Shown piece after piece: positions 16,096 to 24,251 of a stretch of DNA of 64,000 nucleotides. Position 1 is the stretch's first letter. Each line of letters starts with the position of its first letter. The stretch spans positions 1 to 64,000 of the forward strand of contig JACPZP010000117.1 of NCBI GenBank assembly GCA_016195405.1. The letters run 5' to 3'. Origin of the DNA: Planctomycetota bacterium (GTDB lineage: Bacteria > Planctomycetota > Planctomycetia > Gemmatales > Gemmataceae). The notes under the pieces were generated by a model, which worked only from the letters and a program-made list of their open reading frames with translations, did not search any database and was not told the DNA's origin. The translations under genes were made by a program, and so were the position numbers.

Positions 16096-17865
16096 GTGAC
16101 TGTGGAAATTTCCCCAAACCCATTACGCTCCGCCGCGCAGCGCCTGCTGCAGCAGTTGCAAAAGTCTTCGCTCATCCGCGGCCAGGACTGGGATGGCCTT
16201 ACTGCCGCGGATTGGGCGGATTTGAAATCCCACACGACTGAGAAAGACCTTCTGGCAGGCTTAGTCGAACGAAAGCTGCTCACGCGATATCAGGCCGCCC
16301 GCATCGCCGCCGGCAAGACCTTCGGGTTGATCCTTGGAAACTACCGAGTGCTCGATCGCTTGGGCGCGGGCGCCATGGGGGTCGTGTTCAAGGCCGAGCA
16401 CTTGAGGCTTCCTCGATTGGCGGCCGTCAAGGTGTTGCCCGTCTCCAATGAACAAGATCCAAGGTATCTGCAACGCTTCCACGCGGAAATGTGGGCCGCC
16501 GCCCAACTGCAACATCCGAACATCGTCCGGGCCATTGACGCCGGCAGCGTTGCCAGCCCCCGCGCGACCTCCCCGACCCTTCACTATTTCGTAATGGACT
16601 ACGTCGCCGGCCAAGACTTGGACGCAAAGGTCAGGCAGCACGGCCCACTGTCGCCCGCCATGGCTTGCGATCTCATCCATCAGGTTGCCGGCGCTTTGTC
16701 CGAAGCCCACAAACAGAACCTGGTTCATCGCGACATCAAGCCGTCCAACGTGTTGGTTACTCCCGAGGGGCAGGCGAAGCTGCTGGATTTTGGCCTGGCG
16801 CGGCAGCTCGACAACCGCTTGACCACTCCGGGAACCATGCTGGGCACTCTCGACTATGTCGCTCCCGAACAAGCCCGCGACGCCAGCGGCGTCGATATTC
16901 GCGCCGACATCTACGGCCTGGGCGGCACCCTGTTTTGGTGCCTGACCGGACAAGCGCCCTTTCCGTCTCAGGGCAACGTCACGAAAAATCTCCTGAGTCG
17001 GTTTCAGCAGCGGCCTCCTTCGGTACGTGCCGTTCGGCCCGAAATACCCGCCGCTCTGGATCACTTGGTGGCCCGCATGCTGGCGACCGATCCCGACGAT
17101 CGCTTCTCGACGCCGCAAGCCTTGATGCAAGCGTTGCTGCCCTTCTGCAAATCCGCATCCTCCAATTCCATGCTGGTGCACGCCAACGCAAAGTTGGAAC
17201 GCGACCTGAGCGCCCGCGACAACGAACTCACGCAAGCGCGCAACGCGTTGGTCTGGGGTCTAGCCGAATTGATTTGCCAAAGGGAACCGGAACCGAATTC
17301 GCACTTCCTGCGTTTGCAAAGGTACTGCCGCTGCCTGGCGGAGGAAGCCGGCGCCATTCCTGACTTCGGCGAGCAGGTGGACGAGCCATTTATCGAGCTG
17401 TTGGAATGCTGCGCTCCGCTGCATGACATCGGCAAAATCGGTTTGCCCGATCACATCCTCTTGAAGCCGGGCAAGCTAACTGCCGAGGAACGCCTCATCA
17501 TGCAGACCCACACCACCAACGGCGCCGATGTCCTGCGCAAGTTGGCTAAGCAACACCGTGTTGCCGCCTCCTTCTTACGGATAGCAATTGACATCGCGCA
17601 AAGTCACCACGAACGCTATGACGGCGCCGGCTATCCGGACGGGCTATTGGGCTCCGCGATCCCCCTCGCGGCTCGCATCGTTACGATCTGCGACGTCTAT
17701 GATGCCCTGCGTTCGCGCCGCGCCTACAGACCGGCTCTCTCTCACAGCGCCGCGCATCTGATCATGGTCGAAGGATCGCCGGGCCAGTTTGACCCTCAGC
17801 TTCTGTGTGCATTTCAAGGTTGTGCGAGCCGGTTTGAACAAATCGCCAAGGAATTGGCAGATTAA
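16096..17865 (+). CDS. Ser/Thr protein kinase fused to an HD-GYP domain
   Basis: 589 residues from the GTG at 16096, which has AAGGGG 6 nt upstream. Residues about 82-350 are a complete Hanks-type kinase: GAGAMG loop (90-95), VK lysine (about 112), HRDIKPSN (211-218), DFG (231-233), then APEQ. A coiled stretch follows (AKLERDLSARDNELTQA). Residues about 395-575 are an HD-GYP domain with the first His in SHFLRLQRY (about 403), HDIGKIGLPD (443-452) and HHERYDGAGYP (504-514). HD-GYP domains hydrolyse cyclic di-GMP, so the protein may link phosphorylation to second-messenger breakdown. No transmembrane helix is visible, unlike many planctomycete kinases. Confidence 0.9.
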   Translation: MTVEISPNPLRSAAQRLLQQLQKSSLIRGQDWDGLTAADWADLKSHTTEKDLLAGLVERKLLTRYQAARIAAGKTFGLILGNYRVLDRLGAGAMGVVFKAEHLRLPRLAAVKVLPVSNEQDPRYLQRFHAEMWAAAQLQHPNIVRAIDAGSVASPRATSPTLHYFVMDYVAGQDLDAKVRQHGPLSPAMACDLIHQVAGALSEAHKQNLVHRDIKPSNVLVTPEGQAKLLDFGLARQLDNRLTTPGTMLGTLDYVAPEQARDASGVDIRADIYGLGGTLFWCLTGQAPFPSQGNVTKNLLSRFQQRPPSVRAVRPEIPAALDHLVARMLATDPDDRFSTPQALMQALLPFCKSASSNSMLVHANAKLERDLSARDNELTQARNALVWGLAELICQREPEPNSHFLRLQRYCRCLAEEAGAIPDFGEQVDEPFIELLECCAPLHDIGKIGLPDHILLKPGKLTAEERLIMQTHTTNGADVLRKLAKQHRVAASFLRIAIDIAQSHHERYDGAGYPDGLLGSAIPLAARIVTICDVYDALRSRRAYRPALSHSAAHLIMVEGSPGQFDPQLLCAFQGCASRFEQIAKELAD

Positions 17866-18025
17866 GGGCGGCACACCTCGAATTACCCGCAAATTCCGCA
17901 AGATTTCGCAACTCTTGAATCGCGCAGACCGGATTAACGGTTGCTCCGCCCGCCCTGCCCTTCCTAAAGTGAAGGGTTGACTGAGTGAGTTCCTCGCGTC
18001 GGGCTAACGCCTCGACGCTCGCCCG

Positions 18026-18580
18026 GTGCGCGCAGAAATGTATTGGCTCGACACCACACTCCTGGCACTCGTTGGCCTGGGCGCGATCCTCGGGCTTTGG
18101 ACCGGTTTCTTGTGGCAGATCGCCCGCCTGGTCAGCCTCGCGGTCGCAGTCTACGTGACCATGCTGGCCAACGATCATGCCGCCGCTTTGCTCAAGGAAG
18201 GCCCCCTTCGGGACGCCGATCCCCGCGTAGTTCAAACCGTTGCCTATGTGCTCGTGTTCTTGGGCGTCTATCTCGTCATGTACCTGTTGACGCGCCTGAT
18301 GCACCAAAGCATGCGGGCGGCCGACCTCGTTCTGTTCGATCGTTTGCTTGGCGGCTTTCTGGGGGCGGGCAAGATGGCACTCATTCTGGCGGCCGTGTGC
18401 CTGGGCGCCGCCAGCTATGACCACCCCGTGCCGCGCGAGTGGATGGCGAAATCGACCGTGGCGCCGATCTTCGCCCACGCCATGGAGAGCGTCTTGATTG
18501 TCATCCCCGACCAATACAAAGAAGACCTGCGCGGCGCCTTGGCCAGCCTGCGCGATATGATGGGCAAGGAACCCAAGTAG
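18026..18580 (+). CDS. CvpA family membrane protein
   Basis: 184 residues with four hydrophobic segments (TTLLALVGLGAILGLWTGFL, RLVSLAVAVYVTMLA, VAYVLVFLGVYLVMYLL, GGFLGAGKMALILAAVCLGA) in the CvpA pattern, including the LWTGF and LDRLLGGFLGA-like motifs (here FDRLLGGFLGAGK). CvpA-type proteins are inner-membrane proteins tied to colicin V export and envelope stress; the exact role is not settled. The start may be GTG 18026 or ATG 18038; neither has a strong binding site. It lies 45 bp before the phosphofructokinase and shares its direction. Confidence 0.8.
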   Translation: MRAEMYWLDTTLLALVGLGAILGLWTGFLWQIARLVSLAVAVYVTMLANDHAAALLKEGPLRDADPRVVQTVAYVLVFLGVYLVMYLLTRLMHQSMRAADLVLFDRLLGGFLGAGKMALILAAVCLGAASYDHPVPREWMAKSTVAPIFAHAMESVLIVIPDQYKEDLRGALASLRDMMGKEPK

Positions 18581-18625
18581 CCCCGCGAGCCGAGCGGGGC
18601 CCAAGTCCCCGGAGTAAATCTCGCC

Positions 18626-19783
18626 ATGCCGGCTGCCAAGGCGCGTTGCATCGGAATCCTCACCAGCGGCGGCGATTGTCCCGGCCTGAACGCGGCCATC
18701 CGCGGCGTCGCCAAGCCCGCCATGAGCGACTTCCACATCGAAGTTATCGGCATCGAAAAAGGCTTCCGCGGCCTGGTCGAAAACCACTCACGCATCCTCC
18801 ATCAGAATGACGTTTCCGGAATTCTCTCGTTAGGCGGCACGATATTGGGGACGAGCCGCGAAAAGCCGCACAAGATGCCGCTGCCCAACGGCGAGTCCAT
18901 CGACATGACTCAGCGCGCCGTGGAGACCTACAACCGCTTGGGCCTCGATTGTCTCGTTTGCCTCGGAGGCAACGGCACTCATAAGGTCGCCTTCAACCTC
19001 TCCAAGTTTGGCCTCAACGTCATCGGCCTGCCCAAGACCATCGACAACGATCTCGCGGAGACCGAAATCACCTTTGGCCACGACTCTGCCATCTGCACCG
19101 CCGCCCAGGCCATCGATCGGCTCTATTCGACGGCGGAAGCCCACCTGCGCGTCATGGTCATCGAGCTGATGGGCCACCAGGCCGGCTGGCTCACCCTGAG
19201 TGCGGGCATCGCCGGCGGCGCCGACATCATCCTGATTCCGGAGATCCCCTACGACATCGAAAGCATTTGCCAGCACTTGACGGAACGGCGCAGGCGCGGC
19301 AAGTGGTTCAGCATCGTCGCCGTAGCCGAAGGCGCCCGCCCTAAGCCGCGCGAAATAGTCGTTCCCAAAGAGGAAGCCAAAAAGCACAAGAAAGGCGAGA
19401 AAAAGGGCAAGGAAAAGAAGAACAAGAAAGGCGAGTCCGTATCGATGGCGGTCGATCTCGACGACATGGGCGACGGACGGGCCAGCTCCTCGGTGGCCAA
19501 GGCGATCAGCCGCCGTGTCGGCATGGAAACGCGCGTCACCGTTCTGGGCCATCTGCAGCGCGGCGGCATTCCGACACCTTTCGATCGCATCCTGGCGACG
19601 CGCTTCGGCGCCCACGCGGCCGAAATGCTCGCCCAAGGCACCTACAACCACATGGTCGCGCTCAAAGGATCGCAAGTGACGTCCGTTCCGCTGGAGCAGG
19701 TGGCCGGCAAAATCAAACTGGTGCCCCTCGACCATCCGCTGATCCGCACGGCTCGGCAAGTGGGAACGAACTTCGGGGATTGA
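18626..19783 (+). CDS. 6-phosphofructokinase family protein
   Basis: 385 residues. PFK phosphorylates fructose 6-phosphate in glycolysis. Motifs: SGGDCPGLNA (14-23), LGGNGTHK (113-120, where most enzymes have GGDGT), PKTIDNDL (136-143, with the catalytic TIDND), MGHQAGWL (182-189) and GHLQRGG. The lysine in PKTIDND is the residue associated with pyrophosphate-using forms, whereas Gly in GGNG is associated with ATP use, so the phosphate donor cannot be read safely. A very lysine-rich insert (248-269) is unusual for the family and is probably a surface loop. Confidence 0.85.
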   Translation: MPAAKARCIGILTSGGDCPGLNAAIRGVAKPAMSDFHIEVIGIEKGFRGLVENHSRILHQNDVSGILSLGGTILGTSREKPHKMPLPNGESIDMTQRAVETYNRLGLDCLVCLGGNGTHKVAFNLSKFGLNVIGLPKTIDNDLAETEITFGHDSAICTAAQAIDRLYSTAEAHLRVMVIELMGHQAGWLTLSAGIAGGADIILIPEIPYDIESICQHLTERRRRGKWFSIVAVAEGARPKPREIVVPKEEAKKHKKGEKKGKEKKNKKGESVSMAVDLDDMGDGRASSSVAKAISRRVGMETRVTVLGHLQRGGIPTPFDRILATRFGAHAAEMLAQGTYNHMVALKGSQVTSVPLEQVAGKIKLVPLDHPLIRTARQVGTNFGD

Positions 19784-19841
19784 AAACTTCTTCCTCGCTC
19801 ATTCGTCTTTACGGTGTGTAAACCATAAGGAGGAAGATTTC

Positions 19842-21038
19842 ATGCGGATTGTCGTTCTCTCAACATTCGTGCTTGTGAGCGCGTTGATGGCTACGACCGG
19901 CCAAACCCAGGACAAATCGTTGACCCAACCCTTGGTGGCGGCCGACACCGAGTTCGCCCTCGACCTGTACGCCCGGCTGGCGCAGGAAAAGGGCAATCTA
20001 TTTTTTTCGCCCTACAGCATCTCGAACGCCCTGGCGATGACCTACGCCGGCGCCAAGGGCAACACCGCCCTCGAAATGAAGAAAGTTCTGCGGTTTCCAT
20101 TCGATCAGGACGGCGTGAATCAGAGTTTCGCGCAGTTGATCCGTGAAATTCAGGACCGCAAAGCCGCCAAGTACAAGCTCGTCGTCGCCAATCGTCTCTT
20201 TGGTCAAAAGGACTACGGTTTCCTGCCGAGCTTTCTGAAGACGACACAAGTTTTCTACGGCGCCCCGCTGGAAGAAGTCGATTTCAACGGCGCCGCCGAG
20301 GATGCGCGCAAGACCATCAACTCCTGGGTGGAGAAGCAGACGCAGAACAAAATCAAGGATTTAATCCAGCCCGGCGTCCTCGATGCCCAAACCCGACTCG
20401 TCCTGGCCAACGCAATCTACTTCAAAGCTGCCTGGATGAACCCTTTTGCGGAAAAGCAGACGAAACCGGCGCCGTTCTATGCCCCCGACACGAAGGTCAA
20501 CGTCGCAACCATGCACGGCAGCATTCACACGCGCTTTTTCAAAGGCGACGGCTTCAGCGCCCTCGAGCTGCCTTATGAACAGAATGACCTTTCGATGGTG
20601 CTCTTCCTGCCGGAAAAGAACGACGGGTTGGCTGCTTTCGAAAAGAAAATGACCGCTGCCACTCTTAAAGAATGGTTGGCCAAGCTTTCAAACCATCAAG
20701 TGACGGTTTCGTTGCCGAAGTTCAAGCTGTCCGCGGAGTTTCAGCTCAATCAAGCCCTGGCGGCTCTGGGGATGAAGGACGCTTTCACGGACAAAGCCGA
20801 CTTCAGCGGCATGACCTCGCGCGACAAGCTCTCCATCAGCGCCGTGGTCCACAAAGCGTTCATCGACGTCAACGAAGCCGGCACCGAAGCCGCGGCAGCC
20901 ACGGCAGTCGTCATGAGGCTGAGTTCGGCAATCGCCAACTCGGCAACCTTCAACGCCGATCATCCCTTTGTGTACTTGATCCGAGACAATCGGACCGGCA
21001 GCGTCCTTTTCATGGGCCGCGTCGTCAACCCCAGCTGA
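19842..21038 (+). CDS. secreted serpin (protease inhibitor)
   Basis: 398 residues with a signal peptide (MRIVVLSTFVLVSALMATTG). It is a full-length serpin: NLFFSPYSISNALAMTYAGA, LVLANAIYFKAAW, ELPYEQNDLSMVLFLP, the hinge EAGTEAAAATAVVM, and the end FNADHPFVYLIRDNRTGSVLFMGRV. The small-residue hinge is of the inhibitory type, so it should trap a serine or cysteine protease. Counting from the hinge Glu as P17 puts P1 near Ser in RLSSA, with Leu and Arg just before it, so specificity is uncertain. AAGGAGG lies 8 nt before the ATG. Confidence 0.92.
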   Translation: MRIVVLSTFVLVSALMATTGQTQDKSLTQPLVAADTEFALDLYARLAQEKGNLFFSPYSISNALAMTYAGAKGNTALEMKKVLRFPFDQDGVNQSFAQLIREIQDRKAAKYKLVVANRLFGQKDYGFLPSFLKTTQVFYGAPLEEVDFNGAAEDARKTINSWVEKQTQNKIKDLIQPGVLDAQTRLVLANAIYFKAAWMNPFAEKQTKPAPFYAPDTKVNVATMHGSIHTRFFKGDGFSALELPYEQNDLSMVLFLPEKNDGLAAFEKKMTAATLKEWLAKLSNHQVTVSLPKFKLSAEFQLNQALAALGMKDAFTDKADFSGMTSRDKLSISAVVHKAFIDVNEAGTEAAAATAVVMRLSSAIANSATFNADHPFVYLIRDNRTGSVLFMGRVVNPS

Positions 21039-21063
21039 TGCGTTGACTGCGGGAGTGGTCTCG

Positions 21064-21336
21064 ATGGCCGACAAAAAACAGGATTACACGCCGCACCAGC
21101 AGAAGATCATCAAACGCTACTACGACAATCAGCCCGCCATTCAACACCAGCGCCTGGCGGAACTGGTCGGCGAACTTTACCTTTCCGAGGGCAAGAAATT
21201 GGAACGAGCCTGGAAAGCCGCGGCGGCGGCGATGCAGGCGCTGGGAGTGCCGGCGTCGCGCATCGAGCACCTCGTAAACCAGAAAAAACCGGCATTGCTG
21301 GCCGAATTGGTGAAGGAACTTGAGACTAAGAAATGA
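21064..21336 (+). CDS. conserved small hypothetical protein, 90 aa
   Basis: A charged, mostly helical protein (YTPHQQKIIKRYYDNQPAI, LAELVGELYLSEGKKLERAW, ending LVKELETKK). I have the impression of similar unnamed proteins in other planctomycetes, but no function is known to me. The ATG at 21064 is preferred to an in-frame GTG at 21043, although neither has a strong binding site. It begins 25 bp after the serpin stop and may be on the same transcript. Confidence 0.65.
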   Translation: MADKKQDYTPHQQKIIKRYYDNQPAIQHQRLAELVGELYLSEGKKLERAWKAAAAAMQALGVPASRIEHLVNQKKPALLAELVKELETKK

Positions 21337-21384
21337 TCTTCCAAGCCCGCGGATGAGCGCCGCGAATCTGCGGGGTTGGCGCGG

Positions 21385-22332
21385 CTACATTTCCAAGTGG
21401 GTGTGAATCAAACCGCGCAGTCGGCCCCCTTGACGAGCAATGATCTGCGTCAAAGGTTTGTGTACCGCGACGGGTTCTTCCCGGGGAACGACGAGAAAGA
21501 CGCCATCGCAGAGTGATGCGAACAGCGCTGCGTCCGGCGTCTCTTCCCATGCCGGTGCATCCACCAACACCAGATCGAAACGCGGCTTCAGCCAACCGAG
21601 CAGCCAGGCGAGAGCTTCCTTTGCAGGCGGCGGAACGGTTTCCGCGGTCGAGCGCGCGGGCAACAGGTGCAGGCCGGCGACCGCGGTCTTCACCACTGCC
21701 TGCTCCAAGCCGACGTTCCCCGCCAGCGCGTCGTATAGTCCCGCGCTCGCCGTCAGTCCGAGCCGATCAGCCAGGCTCGGTCGCGTCCGCTGCCCATCGA
21801 CGAGCACCAGCCGGCGCTTGCCGCGCTCAACGCCGACCACGCCCAAATTTAGGATCACGGTCGACGCGCCTACGTGCGGCCTGGCGCCGCAAACAAGCAG
21901 CGCTTGAGTCGCCCCCGGGGCAACGCTCTCGAGAATCTTCCTGAACAAGATGTCGTACTGCTGACTGATCGGATGACTAGGCTGATGGAATGCGATGATT
22001 TCAGGCGCCAGCGCCGTCCCGGAAGCAACGCCCGGCCAAACTTCGAAAGAAACGGCCAACGGCTTCGGCTCGGTTAATCGGACCGCGGCGGTAGGGGCAG
22101 GCGCGAAGTTCTTCACAGCAACGAGATGGGGTGGAGACACTGCGGGATGCTTGACGGCCATCACCTGGGGCGAACCCTCGATCTTCTTGCCGTCGCCCAC
22201 TTCAATAAACGGAACCTCCTCGGCTTCACGCAACGACCAATCGACGACGCAATCCTCGCGGACCGTCGACCCTTCCACCACATTTGAACGGACCGAAGCG
22301 GCTTGTTTCAGGGTCTCGAACAACCGTCCCAT
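21385..22332 (-). CDS. tyrosine-kinase/ParA-like ATPase with altered Walker A
   Basis: 315 residues. The N-terminal 120 are low complexity; the rest resembles the cytoplasmic kinase domain of exopolysaccharide regulators (CpsD/BY-kinase, MinD/ParA-like): SQQYDILFRKIL before the nucleotide site, CGARPHVGAST (148-158) at the Walker A place, VLVDGQRTRP (176-185, Walker A' like DADLRRP) and FDLVLVDAPAW (252-262, Walker B). The usual GKST reads GAST, so the P-loop lysine is Ala. No tyrosine cluster is seen at the C-terminus. AGGAG lies 5 nt before the ATG at 22332. An ExeA-type ATPase gene lies immediately upstream. Confidence 0.75.
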   Translation of the reverse strand: MGRLFETLKQAASVRSNVVEGSTVREDCVVDWSLREAEEVPFIEVGDGKKIEGSPQVMAVKHPAVSPPHLVAVKNFAPAPTAAVRLTEPKPLAVSFEVWPGVASGTALAPEIIAFHQPSHPISQQYDILFRKILESVAPGATQALLVCGARPHVGASTVILNLGVVGVERGKRRLVLVDGQRTRPSLADRLGLTASAGLYDALAGNVGLEQAVVKTAVAGLHLLPARSTAETVPPPAKEALAWLLGWLKPRFDLVLVDAPAWEETPDAALFASLCDGVFLVVPREEPVAVHKPLTQIIARQGGRLRGLIHTHLEM

Positions 22333-22389
22333 GTTTCTCCTCACATGCCGTCAAGTTGCCATCAAGCAAGCGCCGTCGAGCGGATGTAA

Positions 22390-23289
22390 TCAAGCCGTCA
22401 AACGCGTTTGTCCGGCCAATCGAAAGGCCGGCGTCTCGTCCGCTTCTTCCGATGGCGCGCATTCCGCGGTCGCACCGTCGTCCGCGTCCAACCCAACGAG
22501 GGCAAGGGCCTCCAGCGCCGCCTCGGCGTCCACGAGGGCCAAATCACCGGCGTCGGCCAAGAGCAGAGCCTGATTGGCGGCCTGATTCAAAAGCCGCGGA
22601 ATTCCCTTGGAGCCGCGGGCCAACACTTCTAACCCGGCCTCGTCAATAATTCTTGCCGGATCCCCACCGGCCGCCCGGAGATGGTGCTGCAAGTAGTCCA
22701 CGGCCTCGTCGACGCCGAGTGAGTCCACGGTGGTTCGCACTGACAGCCGCTGTCTTAGGGCCGCCAACTCGACTCGCTCAAGCGTCCCCAAGAAACTCGA
22801 TTGGGCAAGCAGAACTACCTGCAATGCCTTTTTTCCCCCAGCTTCCAGGTTTCCCAAAAGCCGCAGCTCTTCGAGCAGATCAGCAGTGAGATGCTGAGCT
22901 TCATCCAAGACAAGAATCGTGCCGTTTTTCTCCGTGCGGCCCTTGAGCAGAGCATCAGTAAGCCTTAACCGAAGAATTTGCTCGGCGCCGTCGTGGGGCA
23001 GCCCTAGGTCGTACAGAATGCCCTGGAACAACCCGGCGCGATCGGGGAAGCGACTATTGGTAAGAAACGCGGTGATCCAGCCTGCCCCCAAGCGCTCCAA
23101 TAAACAAAAACCGAGGAGGGTCTTGCCCGTGCCGGGTTCGCCTGTCAAAAGCGCCAGGCCTTCCTCGTCCGCCACGGCCTGCAACAAACGAGCCAACACC
23201 GCTTCGTGACCGCTGGCCGGATAGTACAGGGTCTCGTCGGGCGTCGCCGGGAAAGGCCGGCGCGCCAGACCGAAGCGTTTCTCGACCAT
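22390..23289 (-). CDS. ExeA/GspA-type AAA ATPase
   Basis: 299 residues of the ExeA-like AAA family: EKRFGLARRPFPATPDETLYY at the start, Walker A GEPGTGKT near residue 50, Walker B ILVLDEAQHL, arginine-rich LRQRLSVRTT, and GIPRLLNQAANQALLLA near the end. Such ATPases help assemble type II secretion or polysaccharide export machinery and often sit next to a BY-kinase-like protein, as here. GGGGGAG lies 8 nt before the ATG at 23289; TTG at 23295 is the alternative. The 57-bp gap to the next gene suggests a two-gene operon. No peptidoglycan-binding domain is fused. Confidence 0.85.
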   Translation of the reverse strand: MVEKRFGLARRPFPATPDETLYYPASGHEAVLARLLQAVADEEGLALLTGEPGTGKTLLGFCLLERLGAGWITAFLTNSRFPDRAGLFQGILYDLGLPHDGAEQILRLRLTDALLKGRTEKNGTILVLDEAQHLTADLLEELRLLGNLEAGGKKALQVVLLAQSSFLGTLERVELAALRQRLSVRTTVDSLGVDEAVDYLQHHLRAAGGDPARIIDEAGLEVLARGSKGIPRLLNQAANQALLLADAGDLALVDAEAALEALALVGLDADDGATAECAPSEEADETPAFRLAGQTRLTA

Positions 23290-23410
23290 CGGCAAGGCTC
23301 CCCCACGGGCCGCGGCATGAAATGGCCCTTCGTTCCCATCGGCAGGCTTAGGCGGTAAAGTTTAATTTGGTTGCGCGTTGGCAATGCAAATGGAAATGGC
23401 GAAAACCGCC

Positions 23411-24250
23411 TTACAGCCACAGCTTGACGCGCTCGCGCAGTCCCGCCGGCAGTTTCGCCTCCAGATAGCGCTTCACTTCGTTGGGATGATAGCGCGTGCT
23501 GAAATGGGCGGCGATGATCAGCTCATTTTTGAATTTCGCCTCGCGCTCTAGCAAGTCATCCAAGTGCATGTGGCCGAACTTGTGGATTTTCTCGCGGCGA
23601 TGGCCCGGCCGGATGAAGCTCAGCTCAGTGATGAGGATCTTCGCCTCGAAAACCGGCGGATAATCGTCTAGTCCTTTCGGGCTTGTGTCGCCCGTGTAGG
23701 CCAGGAGCGGCGTTCGCACTTCGCGCGTCACCTGAACTCCGGAAAGGCGTAGGTCGCGAATCTGCTCGCCGGGCAGGCCGTGGTACTCTTCTTTGAGCTT
23801 GTTGCGCCGCTCCCACACCATGAAGCCGAGTGAGGGAATCGTGTGCGTCGTGCGAAACGGCGTGACGACATGGTCGCGCGACAGCTCGATTTCCTGGCCG
23901 GCGACGATGCCCTCGAGATTGCAGATCATGCGGCCTCGATCGAGCCGGTGCATGATGATCAAGAGCTTGCGGGCGTCCTCGAGCGCCTCTTGCGGCAAAT
24001 AGATGGTGGGCGGCTCCATCTTCATCATGCGGCGGCGGGCAACATAAACCGGCAAGGCGGCAATGTGGTCGAGATGGCTGTGCGTGATGAACCAGGTGGG
24101 CGTGCCCATGAAGTCCCACGGCTGGGCGCCCAAGTCGAAGCCGATCTTGAGTTCGCTGATGCGCCAGTACGTCTGCACTGCTGCCCGCGAGTAGCCCTCG
24201 ATCGTCAAGCCGCCGTGCTGATGCGTCAGGATGGGAGCGTTGTCGACCAT
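23411..24250 (-). CDS. metallo-beta-lactamase fold hydrolase, RNase Z-like
   Basis: 279 residues with the metal motif THSHLDHIAALP, a later His in FRTTHTIPSLGF, Asp in AYTGDTSP and His in HLDDLL/AAHFSTRYHP. The layout, with a long exosite-like insert and HFS-T-R-Y near the end, resembles tRNase Z-type proteins and their relatives, which cut tRNA 3' trailers or act on other phosphodiesters. The ATG lies 1 bp beyond the stop of the M16 peptidase gene, so translation is probably coupled. The exact substrate is uncertain. Confidence 0.8.
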   Translation of the reverse strand: MVDNAPILTHQHGGLTIEGYSRAAVQTYWRISELKIGFDLGAQPWDFMGTPTWFITHSHLDHIAALPVYVARRRMMKMEPPTIYLPQEALEDARKLLIIMHRLDRGRMICNLEGIVAGQEIELSRDHVVTPFRTTHTIPSLGFMVWERRNKLKEEYHGLPGEQIRDLRLSGVQVTREVRTPLLAYTGDTSPKGLDDYPPVFEAKILITELSFIRPGHRREKIHKFGHMHLDDLLEREAKFKNELIIAAHFSTRYHPNEVKRYLEAKLPAGLRERVKLWL

Positions 24251-24251
24251 G

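Noticed and set aside
18583..18604. CCCCGC/GCGGGG hairpin between the CvpA-like and phosphofructokinase genes as a terminator
   Set aside because: No T-run follows and the genes are close and co-directional; more likely a small intergenic hairpin.
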